A DNA stretch of 37,367 nucleotides from positions 1-37,367 of the forward strand of contig JAUSQI010000028.1 in NCBI GenBank assembly GCA_030652575.1, in the 5' to 3' direction. The DNA comes from Stagnimonas sp. (GTDB lineage: Bacteria > Pseudomonadota > Gammaproteobacteria > Nevskiales > Nevskiaceae). Positions within the stretch are counted from its first letter, which is position 1. Each line of letters begins with the position of its first letter. Under the pieces are notes generated by a model. That model was not told where the DNA came from, did no database searches, and was given only the letters and a program-made list of their open reading frames with translations. The position numbers were made by a program, and so were the translations under genes. Positions 24,602-32,124 of the stretch are shown piece after piece.

Positions 24602-26254
24602 ATGCTTGCCACCCAAACGCCGATCGAAAAACTGCTGCTGCGCGCCAAGGAAACACCCAACTGGCCGTGGCTGCACCAGAGCATCAACGGCGAGTGGCGG
24701 GCGTGGAAATACGAGGAGATCGCCAACCAGGTGATGCGTATGGCCGCGGCCATCCAGAAGCTGGGCATCCCGCAGGGATCGGCGATCGGCATCGGCGGCC
24801 GCAACACCGCGCACTGGTTCATGGCCGATCTCGCCATCAGCGCCGCCGGTTGCGTGAGCGTGGGTCTCTACCCCAAGCAGTCGGCTGAGCATCTGCGCTA
24901 CATCCTCGCGCACTGCGAAGCCAAGGCCGTGATCGTGGGCCCGATGATGGAGCCCAAGGAGTTCATGGACGTGCTGCCGCCCGAACTCATCACCATCCGC
25001 ATGCCCTACCCCGACGCGCCGCCCTGCCAGCTGGAGTGGGACACGCTGGTGGCCGACAACGCGCCGCTCGCCGCACCGGTGATTCGCGGGCCGGAAGAGC
25101 TCATCACGCTGGTCTACACCAGCGGCACCACCGGCCACCCCAAGGGCGTGATGCTCAACTGGCGCAACGCCCAGTTCACCATCGACGGCCTGATGAAATC
25201 CATGCCGCCCAAGCGGGAGGAAATCTTCTTCAGCTACCTGCCGCTCGCGCACATGTTTGAGCGCGGCGCGGTGGAGATGTGCAGCCTCTACCTCGGCGCG
25301 CAGATCTACTTCCTGGAGCATCTCGAAAAACTGCCGGAACAATTGGCGTTCGTGCGCCCCACCCGCTTCTTCGGCGTGCCGCTGGTCTACACCCGCATCC
25401 AGGCTGGCGTGCTGAAGAAAATGCCGCAGGAAAAACTCGACAAGCTGCTGAAGATCCCGCTGCTGTCGAGCCTCATCAAGAACAAGATCAAGAAGGCGAT
25501 CGGCCTCGACCGCGCCTGGCTGATTTTCTCGGGTGCAGCACCCATGCCCAAGCCGCTGATCGAGTGGTTCGCCAAGCTCGATATCCAGATCTTGCAGGGC
25601 TACGGCATGACCGAGAACAGCATCTACGCCAGCGCCAACCTGCCCAACGCCAACCGCATCGGCTCCGTCGGCAAGGAAAACCTCGGGGCCAACACCCGCA
25701 TCGCCGCCGACGGCGAGATCCAGTACAAGCACCCCGGCGTGATGACCGGCTATTACAAAGAGCCTGAGAAAACCGCGGAGACCTTCACCGAAGATGGCTA
25801 TCTGCGCACCGGCGACAAGGGCCGCCTCGATGCCGACGGCTACCTCTACATCACCGGCCGCACCAAAGACATCTTCAAGACCATGAAGGGCAAGTACGTC
25901 GCACCCGCACCCATCGAGGGCGCGCTGGCGCGCAACACCGACATCGAGCAGCTCTGCTTCGTCGGCAGCGAGCTGAAGCAGCCGATCATGCTCGTCTCGC
26001 TCAACGAAGCCGGCCGCACCAGGCCGCGCGAAGACATCGAGCGCGGACTGGTGGCCGAGATGGAGGCCGTCAACAGCACGCTGGAACCGCACGAAGCCAT
26101 CGGCAAGATCGTGGTGGTGAAAGATCCCTGGTCCATCGACAACAACCTGATGACGCCCACCATGAAGGTGAAGCGCAACGAAATCGAAAAGCGCTACCAC
26201 ACGCTCATCGCCAAAGAGGGCGAGACGCGCAACAAGGTGAGCTGGGAGGCTTGA
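24602..26254 (+). CDS. Long-chain acyl-CoA ligase (AMP-binding)
   Basis: A 550-aa adenylate-forming enzyme activating a carboxylic acid with ATP and CoA. The P-loop YTSGTTGHPKG lies near residues 171-181. LPLAHMFER, YGMTEN, the ATP-binding YLRTGDKGRLDADGYLYITGRTKDI and C-terminal KVKRNEIEKRY with the late lysine are present. The medium length and LPLAHMFER motif fit long-chain (FadD/FACL) rather than short-chain ligases. It supplies acyl-CoA to FadE and the other beta-oxidation enzymes encoded nearby. AGGAG lies six bases before ATG 24602. Confidence 0.9.
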   Translation: MLATQTPIEKLLLRAKETPNWPWLHQSINGEWRAWKYEEIANQVMRMAAAIQKLGIPQGSAIGIGGRNTAHWFMADLAISAAGCVSVGLYPKQSAEHLRYILAHCEAKAVIVGPMMEPKEFMDVLPPELITIRMPYPDAPPCQLEWDTLVADNAPLAAPVIRGPEELITLVYTSGTTGHPKGVMLNWRNAQFTIDGLMKSMPPKREEIFFSYLPLAHMFERGAVEMCSLYLGAQIYFLEHLEKLPEQLAFVRPTRFFGVPLVYTRIQAGVLKKMPQEKLDKLLKIPLLSSLIKNKIKKAIGLDRAWLIFSGAAPMPKPLIEWFAKLDIQILQGYGMTENSIYASANLPNANRIGSVGKENLGANTRIAADGEIQYKHPGVMTGYYKEPEKTAETFTEDGYLRTGDKGRLDADGYLYITGRTKDIFKTMKGKYVAPAPIEGALARNTDIEQLCFVGSELKQPIMLVSLNEAGRTRPREDIERGLVAEMEAVNSTLEPHEAIGKIVVVKDPWSIDNNLMTPTMKVKRNEIEKRYHTLIAKEGETRNKVSWEA

Positions 26255-26282
26255 TAGCGGCGCTCTCCACAGCGAAAAATCG

Positions 26283-26318
26283 GCATCGCTTGATCCGCAT
26301 CAACGATGCAGTCGACTG
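26283..26318. repeat. Stem-loop and adjoining palindrome after acyl-CoA ligase
   Basis: GCATCG(c)TTGAT pairs with ATCAACGATGC across a CCGC loop (26283-26309), an 11-bp stem with one bulged base. It shares its last base with a perfect 10-bp palindrome CAGTCGACTG (26309-26318). There is no T-run, so it is either a transcript-end hairpin or a regulatory site for the small gene at 26359. Confidence 0.4.
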
Positions 26319-26358
26319 GGTGACTGTCGGAGTCGCGTTACTTCCAAGGAGAGAATGA

Positions 26359-26742
26359 ATGTGGTGGCAAATCTACTTCTGGCTTCTGGTCGCCGTGCTT
26401 ATCTTGCCGTTTCCCTTCAAGTTATGGGGTTACTTCACGGGCAAAGACAAAAGCTCCACGCTCGTCAAGGTGGAAGAAACCAGTAACGCCTGTTTTCTTT
26501 CAATAGGGCTTATTGGTCTTTATGGCTACATTCACAACGTCGATGTTGGTCCAGCTGCTGTTTGGTACCTTTGGCTCTGCATTGGATTGGGATGGTCGGT
26601 ACTGGCGCTGTTCTGGTCGGCAAAGCTCACACATGCAGCAAACGTGCTTGGTCTGAAGCGAGCACGGATCATTGCAGGATTCAGTACGTTGCTACTGCTC
26701 CCCATGCTGTTCGCAATTTATTCCTATGCGAGCCGGGCATAG
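26359..26742 (+). CDS. Small polytopic inner-membrane protein, unknown
   Basis: A 127-aa hydrophobic protein with about four transmembrane helices (roughly 4-25, 44-62, 66-85, 104-124). A short lysine-rich loop (GKDKSSTLVKVEE) sits between the first two. I recognise no family or catalytic motif. AAGGAG lies about eight bases before ATG 26359. Base composition is less GC-rich than the surrounding genes. The stop is four bases before the GTG of the ribonuclease gene, so the two are probably one transcript. Confidence 0.72.
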   Translation: MWWQIYFWLLVAVLILPFPFKLWGYFTGKDKSSTLVKVEETSNACFLSIGLIGLYGYIHNVDVGPAAVWYLWLCIGLGWSVLALFWSAKLTHAANVLGLKRARIIAGFSTLLLLPMLFAIYSYASRA

Positions 26743-26745
26743 TCA

Positions 26746-27321
26746 GTGCTCCAACCGGAGCACGCGACTGCCGAGAAGGCATCTCTGGCTGCAACACCTT
26801 GCGTTCTGGTCGACGCCCTCAACGTCGCCTACTGGAGCGGCAATCCGCCCTCGCTGCGCCTGCCGCTGGCGTTGATGACGCAGCTGCTGGCCGATGGGCA
26901 TCGTGCTCTGATGGTGTTCGATGCCAGCGCCCCCCATCAGCTGAAGCATGAGCACGATTTGTATCGGCAACTCCTGCAGCACTCCAACCATTGCATCGAA
27001 ACGCCTTCGGGGCGCTCTGCCGATGGCGTGCTGCTGCGGCTCGCCCGATTGAATGCCGCCTGTATCGTCAGCCGCGATCACTATCGCGACCATCGCCGCC
27101 GCTACCGCAAGCTGATCGACGACGCCAGCCGCCTGCATGCGGGCTGGGTGCGCGATGGCTGTATCCATGTGCCGTCGCTGGCGCTCAGCGCACCGCTCGC
27201 GGCAAGCACCGAAGCCGCCTTTCAGCAGCTGTGCCGCCAATTGCAGTCCCTGCCTTCGATCAACAGTGCGGCGGCCGTTGCATCCGGCATCCGTCTGCCC
27301 TCAGCCGAAGCGGTGACCTGA
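26746..27321 (+). CDS. NYN/PIN ribonuclease resembling Zc3h12a (Regnase)
   Basis: A 191-aa cytoplasmic protein. Residues 18-145 align by eye with the Zc3h12a-like NYN domain. VLVDALNVAY gives D23 and N26, GHRALMVFDAS contains D59, and TPSGRSADGVLLRLA gives D93. IVSRDHYRD gives D110 and D114. These match the acidic metal-binding residues of Regnase-1 (DGSN, DDRF, SNDxxRD), so metal-dependent RNA cleavage is expected. No zinc finger follows; the C-terminal 45 residues are low in motif content. The start is GTG 26746, with no clear Shine-Dalgarno sequence, four bases after the upstream stop. The stop shares one base with the next ATG. Confidence 0.8.
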   Translation: MLQPEHATAEKASLAATPCVLVDALNVAYWSGNPPSLRLPLALMTQLLADGHRALMVFDASAPHQLKHEHDLYRQLLQHSNHCIETPSGRSADGVLLRLARLNAACIVSRDHYRDHRRRYRKLIDDASRLHAGWVRDGCIHVPSLALSAPLAASTEAAFQQLCRQLQSLPSINSAAAVASGIRLPSAEAVT

Positions 27322-27698
27322 TGCCGGGCAAACGCGCAAGCCACCGAACGCTGCGGCGAGCATGGCCGCTGCTGCTTGCCGTCGCGCTACCGTTTTTGAT
27401 GCCGCTGCACGCGCACGCCGCAGCCACCGATGCCACACAAAGCGCCAGCGCCGCACCCACCACCGCCGACGTGCTGGCCAACACGATCCCGCTGATCCGT
27501 CCCCGGCTCCGCGTGCCCAAGAGCCTGCACCAGGTTGTGGTCGTCACCATCCAGCCGACGGCCGATGACCCCGAGCGCTTTCAGGTCGAAGTCTCCTTCA
27601 GGGCCACTTCGCCCTTCGGCGCCACCGCCGAGCACCGCGCCAAGTTCCATATGAAGCGCTCTGCCAGCGGGCAGTTCTGGATCGTCACCGCTGATTGA
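27321..27698 (+). CDS. Small exported protein, unknown
   Basis: A 125-aa protein with an arginine-rich N-terminus and hydrophobic core (AWPLLLAVALPFLMPLHAHA) ending in a plausible signal peptidase site. The mature part of about 85 residues has alternating hydrophobic strands (HQVVVVTIQP, RFQVEVSFRATS, QFWIVTAD) that suggest a small beta-rich periplasmic domain. I recognise no family. The start overlaps the ribonuclease stop by one base (TGATG), so translation is likely coupled. Confidence 0.7.
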   Translation: MPGKRASHRTLRRAWPLLLAVALPFLMPLHAHAAATDATQSASAAPTTADVLANTIPLIRPRLRVPKSLHQVVVVTIQPTADDPERFQVEVSFRATSPFGATAEHRAKFHMKRSASGQFWIVTAD

Positions 27699-27776
27699 TG
27701 CGGGCTAAAGCCGCGCTAAGCTTGGCGGCAGCAACCTAGAAATATCTTTGTCGACGTGATCGGGAGGAGACCTGAC

Positions 27777-29231
27777 ATGAATCGAGCTTTGCGCAACGCC
27801 CTGCTGCTCGGCACCGCCTCGCTGTGGCTGAGTGCCTGCGGCGGCAACTCACGCAGTGCGACGACCGTCGCGACACCCCCCACCTCGGCCGATGCCACGC
27901 CCAAGGCCGTCTGCGGCCCCGGCTCGCGGCCTGAGATCGGCATGCAGGGTCGCGTCAGCCGCGCCGAGCACGACAGCGGCCGTGCCGCACAGGGCTACAC
28001 CTGCAACACCGCGCTGGTCGGCAGCTACACCACCGAGACGGCAGTGGGCACCGTCGGCGGCTTCAAGGTGGAGCGCTACACCGACAAGGTCGGCCACGAC
28101 TGCGCCTACTACGACACCACGCTCACCTACCCCACCAACTTCGGCACGGGCGAATCGGGCGTGAACGTGATGGACATGAGCGACCCGACCCAGCCCAAGC
28201 TCACGGCGAGGCTGGAAACGCCGGCCATGCTCAGCCCGCACGAATCGCTGGTGGTGAGCCAGCAGAGCGGCGTGCTCGCCGCCGTCACCGGCAACGCTGC
28301 GCTCTACCCCGGCTTCGTCGATGTGTATTCGCTCGAACCCGACTGCCGCAAGCCGGTGGCCAAGTCCATTGCCAGCTTCGGTCTGATTGGGCACGAGAGC
28401 GGCATGTCGCCCGATGGCAAGACCTTTTACACCGCCTCGCCCGGCACACCCACCATCACCGCCATCGACATCAGCAACCCCGCACTGCCGGTGCTGCTTG
28501 GCGTCATGCCCTACTACTCGCATGGCCTGTCACTCAGCAACGACGGCAACCGCGCCTACCTCGCCAGCGTCGGCCTCTCAGGTGCCGCCTGCGCCTATGC
28601 CGTGAGCTGCGATGTGCCGGACATCCCCAAGGATCGCGGCCTCATCATTCTCGACGTCTCGGACTTCCAGAGCCGAAAGGCCAACCCGCAGGCGCGTGAA
28701 ATCTCGCGCCTGAGCTGGACGCCATCAAGCATCCCGCAGAACGCCCTGCCCTTCACCCGCAACGGTCGCCCCTACCTGCTGGAGATCGACGAGTTCGCGC
28801 GCGACAGCGGCGTGGGTGCCGCGCGCATCATTGACATCGCCGACGAGACCAAGCCCAAGGTGATCTCGGATATCCGCCTCGAAGTGCACAACGCCGAAAA
28901 CTTCGCCGCCATTGCCAACGACCCCGGCGCTGCCTTCATCGGCCAGGGCTACGCCGGCCACTACTGCAACCTGCCGACGCGCGTGAACCCCGACATCGTC
29001 GCCTGCAGCATGATCGTCAGCGGCCTGCGCGTGTTCGACATCCGCGACCCGGCCAAGCCGAAAGAAATCGCCTACTACAACCCGCCGCTCACGCCCCGCA
29101 TCACGCCAATACTCGAAGCCAGCGGCTACGCCCTCTCCAGCCCCAGCTTCGTGCCCGAGCGCAAGGAGATTTGGTACAGCGATGTCTACAGCGGCTTTTA
29201 TGTGGTGCGGGTGACGAATGGGGTTTGGTGA
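27777..29231 (+). CDS. LVIVD-repeat beta-propeller lipoprotein
   Basis: A 484-aa lipoprotein. The signal peptide ends in the lipobox LSAC (Cys21). Repeats of the type GxxVMDMSDPTQPKLTARL, ITAIDISNPALPVLLGVM, GLIILDVSDF, ARIIDIADETKPKVISDI, LRVFDIRDPAKPKEIAYY are LVIVD-family propeller blades. The protein is expected at the outer membrane or cell surface; function unknown. ATG 27777 is preceded by GGAGGAG at good distance; the seven codons upstream in the same frame are not used. It is transcribed toward the accessory cassette at 29372. Confidence 0.85.
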   Translation: MNRALRNALLLGTASLWLSACGGNSRSATTVATPPTSADATPKAVCGPGSRPEIGMQGRVSRAEHDSGRAAQGYTCNTALVGSYTTETAVGTVGGFKVERYTDKVGHDCAYYDTTLTYPTNFGTGESGVNVMDMSDPTQPKLTARLETPAMLSPHESLVVSQQSGVLAAVTGNAALYPGFVDVYSLEPDCRKPVAKSIASFGLIGHESGMSPDGKTFYTASPGTPTITAIDISNPALPVLLGVMPYYSHGLSLSNDGNRAYLASVGLSGAACAYAVSCDVPDIPKDRGLIILDVSDFQSRKANPQAREISRLSWTPSSIPQNALPFTRNGRPYLLEIDEFARDSGVGAARIIDIADETKPKVISDIRLEVHNAENFAAIANDPGAAFIGQGYAGHYCNLPTRVNPDIVACSMIVSGLRVFDIRDPAKPKEIAYYNPPLTPRITPILEASGYALSSPSFVPERKEIWYSDVYSGFYVVRVTNGVW

Positions 29232-29259
29232 TAATTTGGCGCAATGGCCCAATGTCTGT

Positions 29260-30520
29260 AAAAAATGCGGCTCACACCCCGTAACGCATTGGCGTGCGTA
29301 AGCGATTACGGTGAGAGCTACCTAAATAAAAACTAGTGTGCTGAGATATTGGGACTCAGCGCGGAGAACTAATGAAGAGTCTTAGCTCCTATACGAAAAA
29401 TGCTGTCGTTGCCATTCGACGTTGGTGCTTAACGCATCGAAAATTCGCGATCGCGATCAAGGCACTCATACAGGGTCTACCACCGGCTCTTTGGGCCTAC
29501 GCGCTCATTAAGTTTTCCATCGCTCTTCCCTTTCAACAGGATGCCCATGATTTTTTCGAGGCGCATAAGTGGCTACCGCTTTGCGTTCTTATATGGCCTC
29601 TTGTTTCCACCGTGTTATTCGAAGCATTGGCCGATTTCACGTCGGCGCTGGCAACATCTGGGGACGCTGGAAGCGCTGAGCTATTGGCGCTAGTGACCGC
29701 TATCGATGACATCGTAGGACGCAAGCTAAATCGCTTTGGAGAGTATGCACGGGAACTTCGTGATGGAAGAAAATCCAAAAGCGTTTTTGCCGATATCACT
29801 CAACCTCAACGGCAAATTGAAGCCTTAGTCCAAAGCCTATGGCAGATGCTCAGCACTTTGACGCAGGACAGAACACTTAAAGTTGTTCTTGCGTGCATGG
29901 AGAAGGACCTTCCTGTCCGCTGGTATTGCCATTTCCCAAATGACGCATTGCCTTCAAGTGACCTACTAAAAGCAGAGGCGGCAAAAAAAACTTTCTTCGC
30001 GCACTGTTCCAAAGATAAGCGCCCTGTGCTGATTGAAGACATCGCTCAATACATTGAATTGCGAAGAAAGAAGAAAGCGAAGGGCAAAAAGAACAAACAA
30101 GCGACTTATATCGTTGGTAACGCCAGCACTGATTCGACAGGGTCGATAATTGCTTATCCGATAATTAACCACCATCTATCGGAGCTTCCATTTGTCTTAT
30201 CCGTGAAATCAGATACGAATACCATCAACGCTGCGTTCAAAGAAAAGCACAAGTTCATCGTCGAAGCATTCATCAAGCGGTTGGTGTTGGAACATAACTT
30301 GCTCTCAATCAAGAACGGGGTCACCTATGACTACGAAGCACCTTCTCAGCCAGCAAGCTGATTTAGTTGGCGCCACTACTCCAGAAGACCTGCTTCGGCA
30401 GTTCGAATCTCAGTTGATGCACAACTACAAAGACATTTTTAGTGAACCGTTTCCGACAAAGTCGGTTAGCGAGTGGCTTCAACTACTCAATTCCAAAAAC
30501 ATCAAAACTCAAAAAATGCG
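29260..30520. repeat. Ten-bp direct repeats flanking the accessory cassette
   Basis: AAAAAATGCG occurs at 29260-29269, left of the two-gene cassette, and at 30511-30520, inside its last codons. The feature spans both copies. They could mark the ends of an inserted segment or be chance in AT-rich DNA. Confidence 0.25.
29372..30361 (+). CDS. Two-helix membrane protein with GAF-like domain, unknown
   Basis: A 329-aa protein of no family I can name. Two hydrophobic segments (about 30-52 and 67-87) are followed by a helix-rich linker. Then comes a cytoplasmic domain (about 140-318) whose strand pattern resembles a GAF fold: RWYCHFPND, KRPVLIEDIAQYI, a lysine-rich loop RRKKKAKGKKNK, GSIIAYPIINHHLSELPFVLSVKSD, then a C-terminal helix. 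A membrane-tethered sensor is inferred. ATG 29372 has GGAGAA six to seven bases upstream. Composition is much more AT-rich than neighbours, indicating recent transfer. The last 35 bases overlap the next gene. No confident promoter was found in 29232-29371, only a CGTAA/TTACG inverted repeat. Confidence 0.75.
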   Translation: MKSLSSYTKNAVVAIRRWCLTHRKFAIAIKALIQGLPPALWAYALIKFSIALPFQQDAHDFFEAHKWLPLCVLIWPLVSTVLFEALADFTSALATSGDAGSAELLALVTAIDDIVGRKLNRFGEYARELRDGRKSKSVFADITQPQRQIEALVQSLWQMLSTLTQDRTLKVVLACMEKDLPVRWYCHFPNDALPSSDLLKAEAAKKTFFAHCSKDKRPVLIEDIAQYIELRRKKKAKGKKNKQATYIVGNASTDSTGSIIAYPIINHHLSELPFVLSVKSDTNTINAAFKEKHKFIVEAFIKRLVLEHNLLSIKNGVTYDYEAPSQPAS

Positions 30521-30524
30521 CTAA
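30327..30524 (+). CDS. Small 65-aa partner gene in accessory cassette
   Basis: A 65-residue soluble protein (starts MTTKHLLSQQ, ends IKTQKMR) with two predicted helices, one near 18-35 (TPEDLLRQFESQLMHNYKD) and one near 45-55 (SVSEWLQLLNS). I recognise no family. It overlaps the membrane gene by 35 bases in another frame, so its translation probably depends on it. The ribosome site is weak. AT-rich like its partner. A spurious frame cannot be excluded, but codon use and position argue for a gene. Confidence 0.55.
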   Translation: MTTKHLLSQQADLVGATTPEDLLRQFESQLMHNYKDIFSEPFPTKSVSEWLQLLNSKNIKTQKMR

Positions 30525-30588
30525 GACTTTAGTCCGCGCGTAGCTACCCGTGTAAAGCAAAACTCGGAATTGTTGATGCTGTCTTCAA

Positions 30589-30642
30589 TCAGTGCAGGTC
30601 GTCCTTGCGGACCAGAAAATCGGTGCAGGTGACAGCAGACAT
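30589..30642 (-). pseudogene. 5' remnant of a DUF2855-like gene
   Basis: A strong ribosome site GAGGAG precedes ATG 30642. The 17 codons MSAVTCTDFLVRKDDLH then resemble, from memory, the conserved N-terminus of DUF2855 proteins (TDFLVRRDDLH). A TGA follows directly, where AT-richer cassette DNA begins. The original gene thus appears cut off after its first 17 codons. It lies 44 bp downstream of the DUF4442 gene on the same strand, so it was probably the last gene of that operon. A genuine 17-aa peptide is the alternative. Confidence 0.5.
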
Positions 30643-30686
30643 GGCAGCTCCTCGATGAATGGCGCTGCCTCTGCACAGTCGAACGG

Positions 30687-31169
30687 TTACGGCTTGCGGG
30701 CGGCGTCCTTGCGGCGGAAGTAAAGCACTTTCTCCACCTTGGCAACGCGCTGGCCCTGCTCGTCTAGTACCTCGACGACATAGGTGGGCGTGTAGCGCGC
30801 GCCGTTGGCGGTCTCAGCCCGCACGGTCGCATCGTCCTGTGGCGTGAGCGTGAACACGGCGCGCACCGTGCCCTTGCCGGGGCGCTCGAAGTCGATGCTG
30901 GCGGCCTTGTCCCAGATCACGTATTCCTTGCCGAGCCGGGCGATGAACATGAGCATGTAGAAGGGGTCGCACATCGAATACAGACTGCCGCCGAAGTGCG
31001 TGCCGACGGCGTTGCGGTTATTCAGGGTCTCGCGCAGCTCGACCACGATACGGCTGTAGTCCGGCGCGATCTGCACCACACGGATGCCCGCACTGCGATA
31101 CGGACCCCAGAAGTTGATGTAGGTCTTGAACAGCCAGGGTTTCTTGAAGAACTGGTCGCGCAGATTCAT
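30687..31169 (-). CDS. DUF4442 hotdog-fold protein (acyl-CoA thioesterase-like)
   Basis: A 160-aa protein with the DUF4442 pattern: NPYRSAG-like FWGPYRSAGIRVVQIAPDYSRIVVEL, then NRNAVGTHFGGSLYSMCDPFYMLMF (the hotdog helix) and KVEKVLYFRR at the C-terminus. Such proteins are related to YiiD/PaaI-type thioesterases, and the activity is unproven. ATG 31169 (MNLRDQFFKKPW) is chosen; 21 more open codons upstream are unconserved-looking. The gap to purU is 75 bp. Confidence 0.85.
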   Translation of the reverse strand: MNLRDQFFKKPWLFKTYINFWGPYRSAGIRVVQIAPDYSRIVVELRETLNNRNAVGTHFGGSLYSMCDPFYMLMFIARLGKEYVIWDKAASIDFERPGKGTVRAVFTLTPQDDATVRAETANGARYTPTYVVEVLDEQGQRVAKVEKVLYFRRKDAARKP

Positions 31170-31244
31170 GGGAAGGCTCTGAAGATCAAAAGGGAATGCA
31201 GTGATCTTGGCCGCCGCATGGCAACGCTGCAATGACCTGCGACG

Positions 31245-32114
31245 TTATGAAAACACCACCGTCTTGTTGCCGTGCACGATCACGCGGTCTTCCACATGCC
31301 AGCGCACGGCGCGGGCCAGCACCTGCCGTTCCAGGTCGCGGCCCAGGCGGCGCAGGTCCGGCACGCTGTGGCGATGGCTGACGCGGCCCACGTCCTGCTC
31401 GATGATCGGCCCCTGGTCGAGATCGGCAGTGACGTAATGCGCGGTGGCGCCGATGAGCTTCACGCCGCGCTGGTCGGCCTGCTGGTACGGGTCGGCACCC
31501 ACGAAGGCGGGCAAAAAGCTGTGGTGGATGTTGATGATCTGGTGCGGCCAGTCCGCCACGAAGCCGGGCGAGAGGATGCGCATGTAGCGCGCCAGTACAA
31601 TGAAGTCGGCATGGCCATCCAGCAGCGCGCTCATCTTGGCCTCGGCCTCGGCGTGGGTGGCGGCGTCGATCGGCACATGCTCGAAGCGCACGCCGAAACC
31701 CTCCACCGCCTCGCGCAGGTCGGGATGGTTGGAGATCACCATCGGAATGTCGACCCTGAGATCGCCGCGCTGCCAGCGCCACAGCAGCTCCATCAGCGCG
31801 TGGTCGTGCTTGCTGACGAGGATCGCCATGCGCGGCTTGATGGCGGCGAAGCTGATCCACCACTCCATGTCGTAGCGCTTGGCCACCAGCTCGCCAAAGG
31901 CGCGGGCGAGCGCATCGCCGGTCACATCGAGCGTCGGCGTCTGAAACTCCAGCCGCAGAAAGAACTTGCCGCCGTACGGGTCGCTGGAGTGTTGGTCCAG
32001 CTCGGTGATGTTGACGCCGTGGTGATACAGAAACGTGGTGACGGCCGAGACGATGCCGGGCTTGTCGGGGCAGGTGACGCTGAGGCGCGCCGTGGTTTCA
32101 GCAGAGGTGGTCAT
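31245..32114 (-). CDS. purU: Formyltetrahydrofolate deformylase
   Basis: A 289-aa enzyme hydrolysing 10-formyl-tetrahydrofolate to formate and tetrahydrofolate, balancing one-carbon pools. The N-terminal ACT domain (CPDKPGIVSAVTTFLYHHGVNITELDQHS) and the C-terminal formyltransferase-type domain with IINIHHSFLPAF and TADLDQGPIIEQD (catalytic Asn/His/Asp set) are complete. Length is normal. The gene starts ten bases after the thioredoxin-fold gene ends. Confidence 0.95.
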   Translation of the reverse strand: MTTSAETTARLSVTCPDKPGIVSAVTTFLYHHGVNITELDQHSSDPYGGKFFLRLEFQTPTLDVTGDALARAFGELVAKRYDMEWWISFAAIKPRMAILVSKHDHALMELLWRWQRGDLRVDIPMVISNHPDLREAVEGFGVRFEHVPIDAATHAEAEAKMSALLDGHADFIVLARYMRILSPGFVADWPHQIINIHHSFLPAFVGADPYQQADQRGVKLIGATAHYVTADLDQGPIIEQDVGRVSHRHSVPDLRRLGRDLERQVLARAVRWHVEDRVIVHGNKTVVFS

Positions 32115-32124
32115 ACGCGGACGA

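Noticed and set aside
24590-26200. 536-codon minus-strand frame over the acyl-CoA ligase
   Set aside because: The plus-strand frame has all adenylate-forming motifs and a ribosome site; the antisense product is His/Asp-rich nonsense.
29300-29320. CGTAA/TTACG inverted repeat before the accessory cassette
   Set aside because: Five-bp arms with no matching promoter or second copy; too weak to list as an operator.
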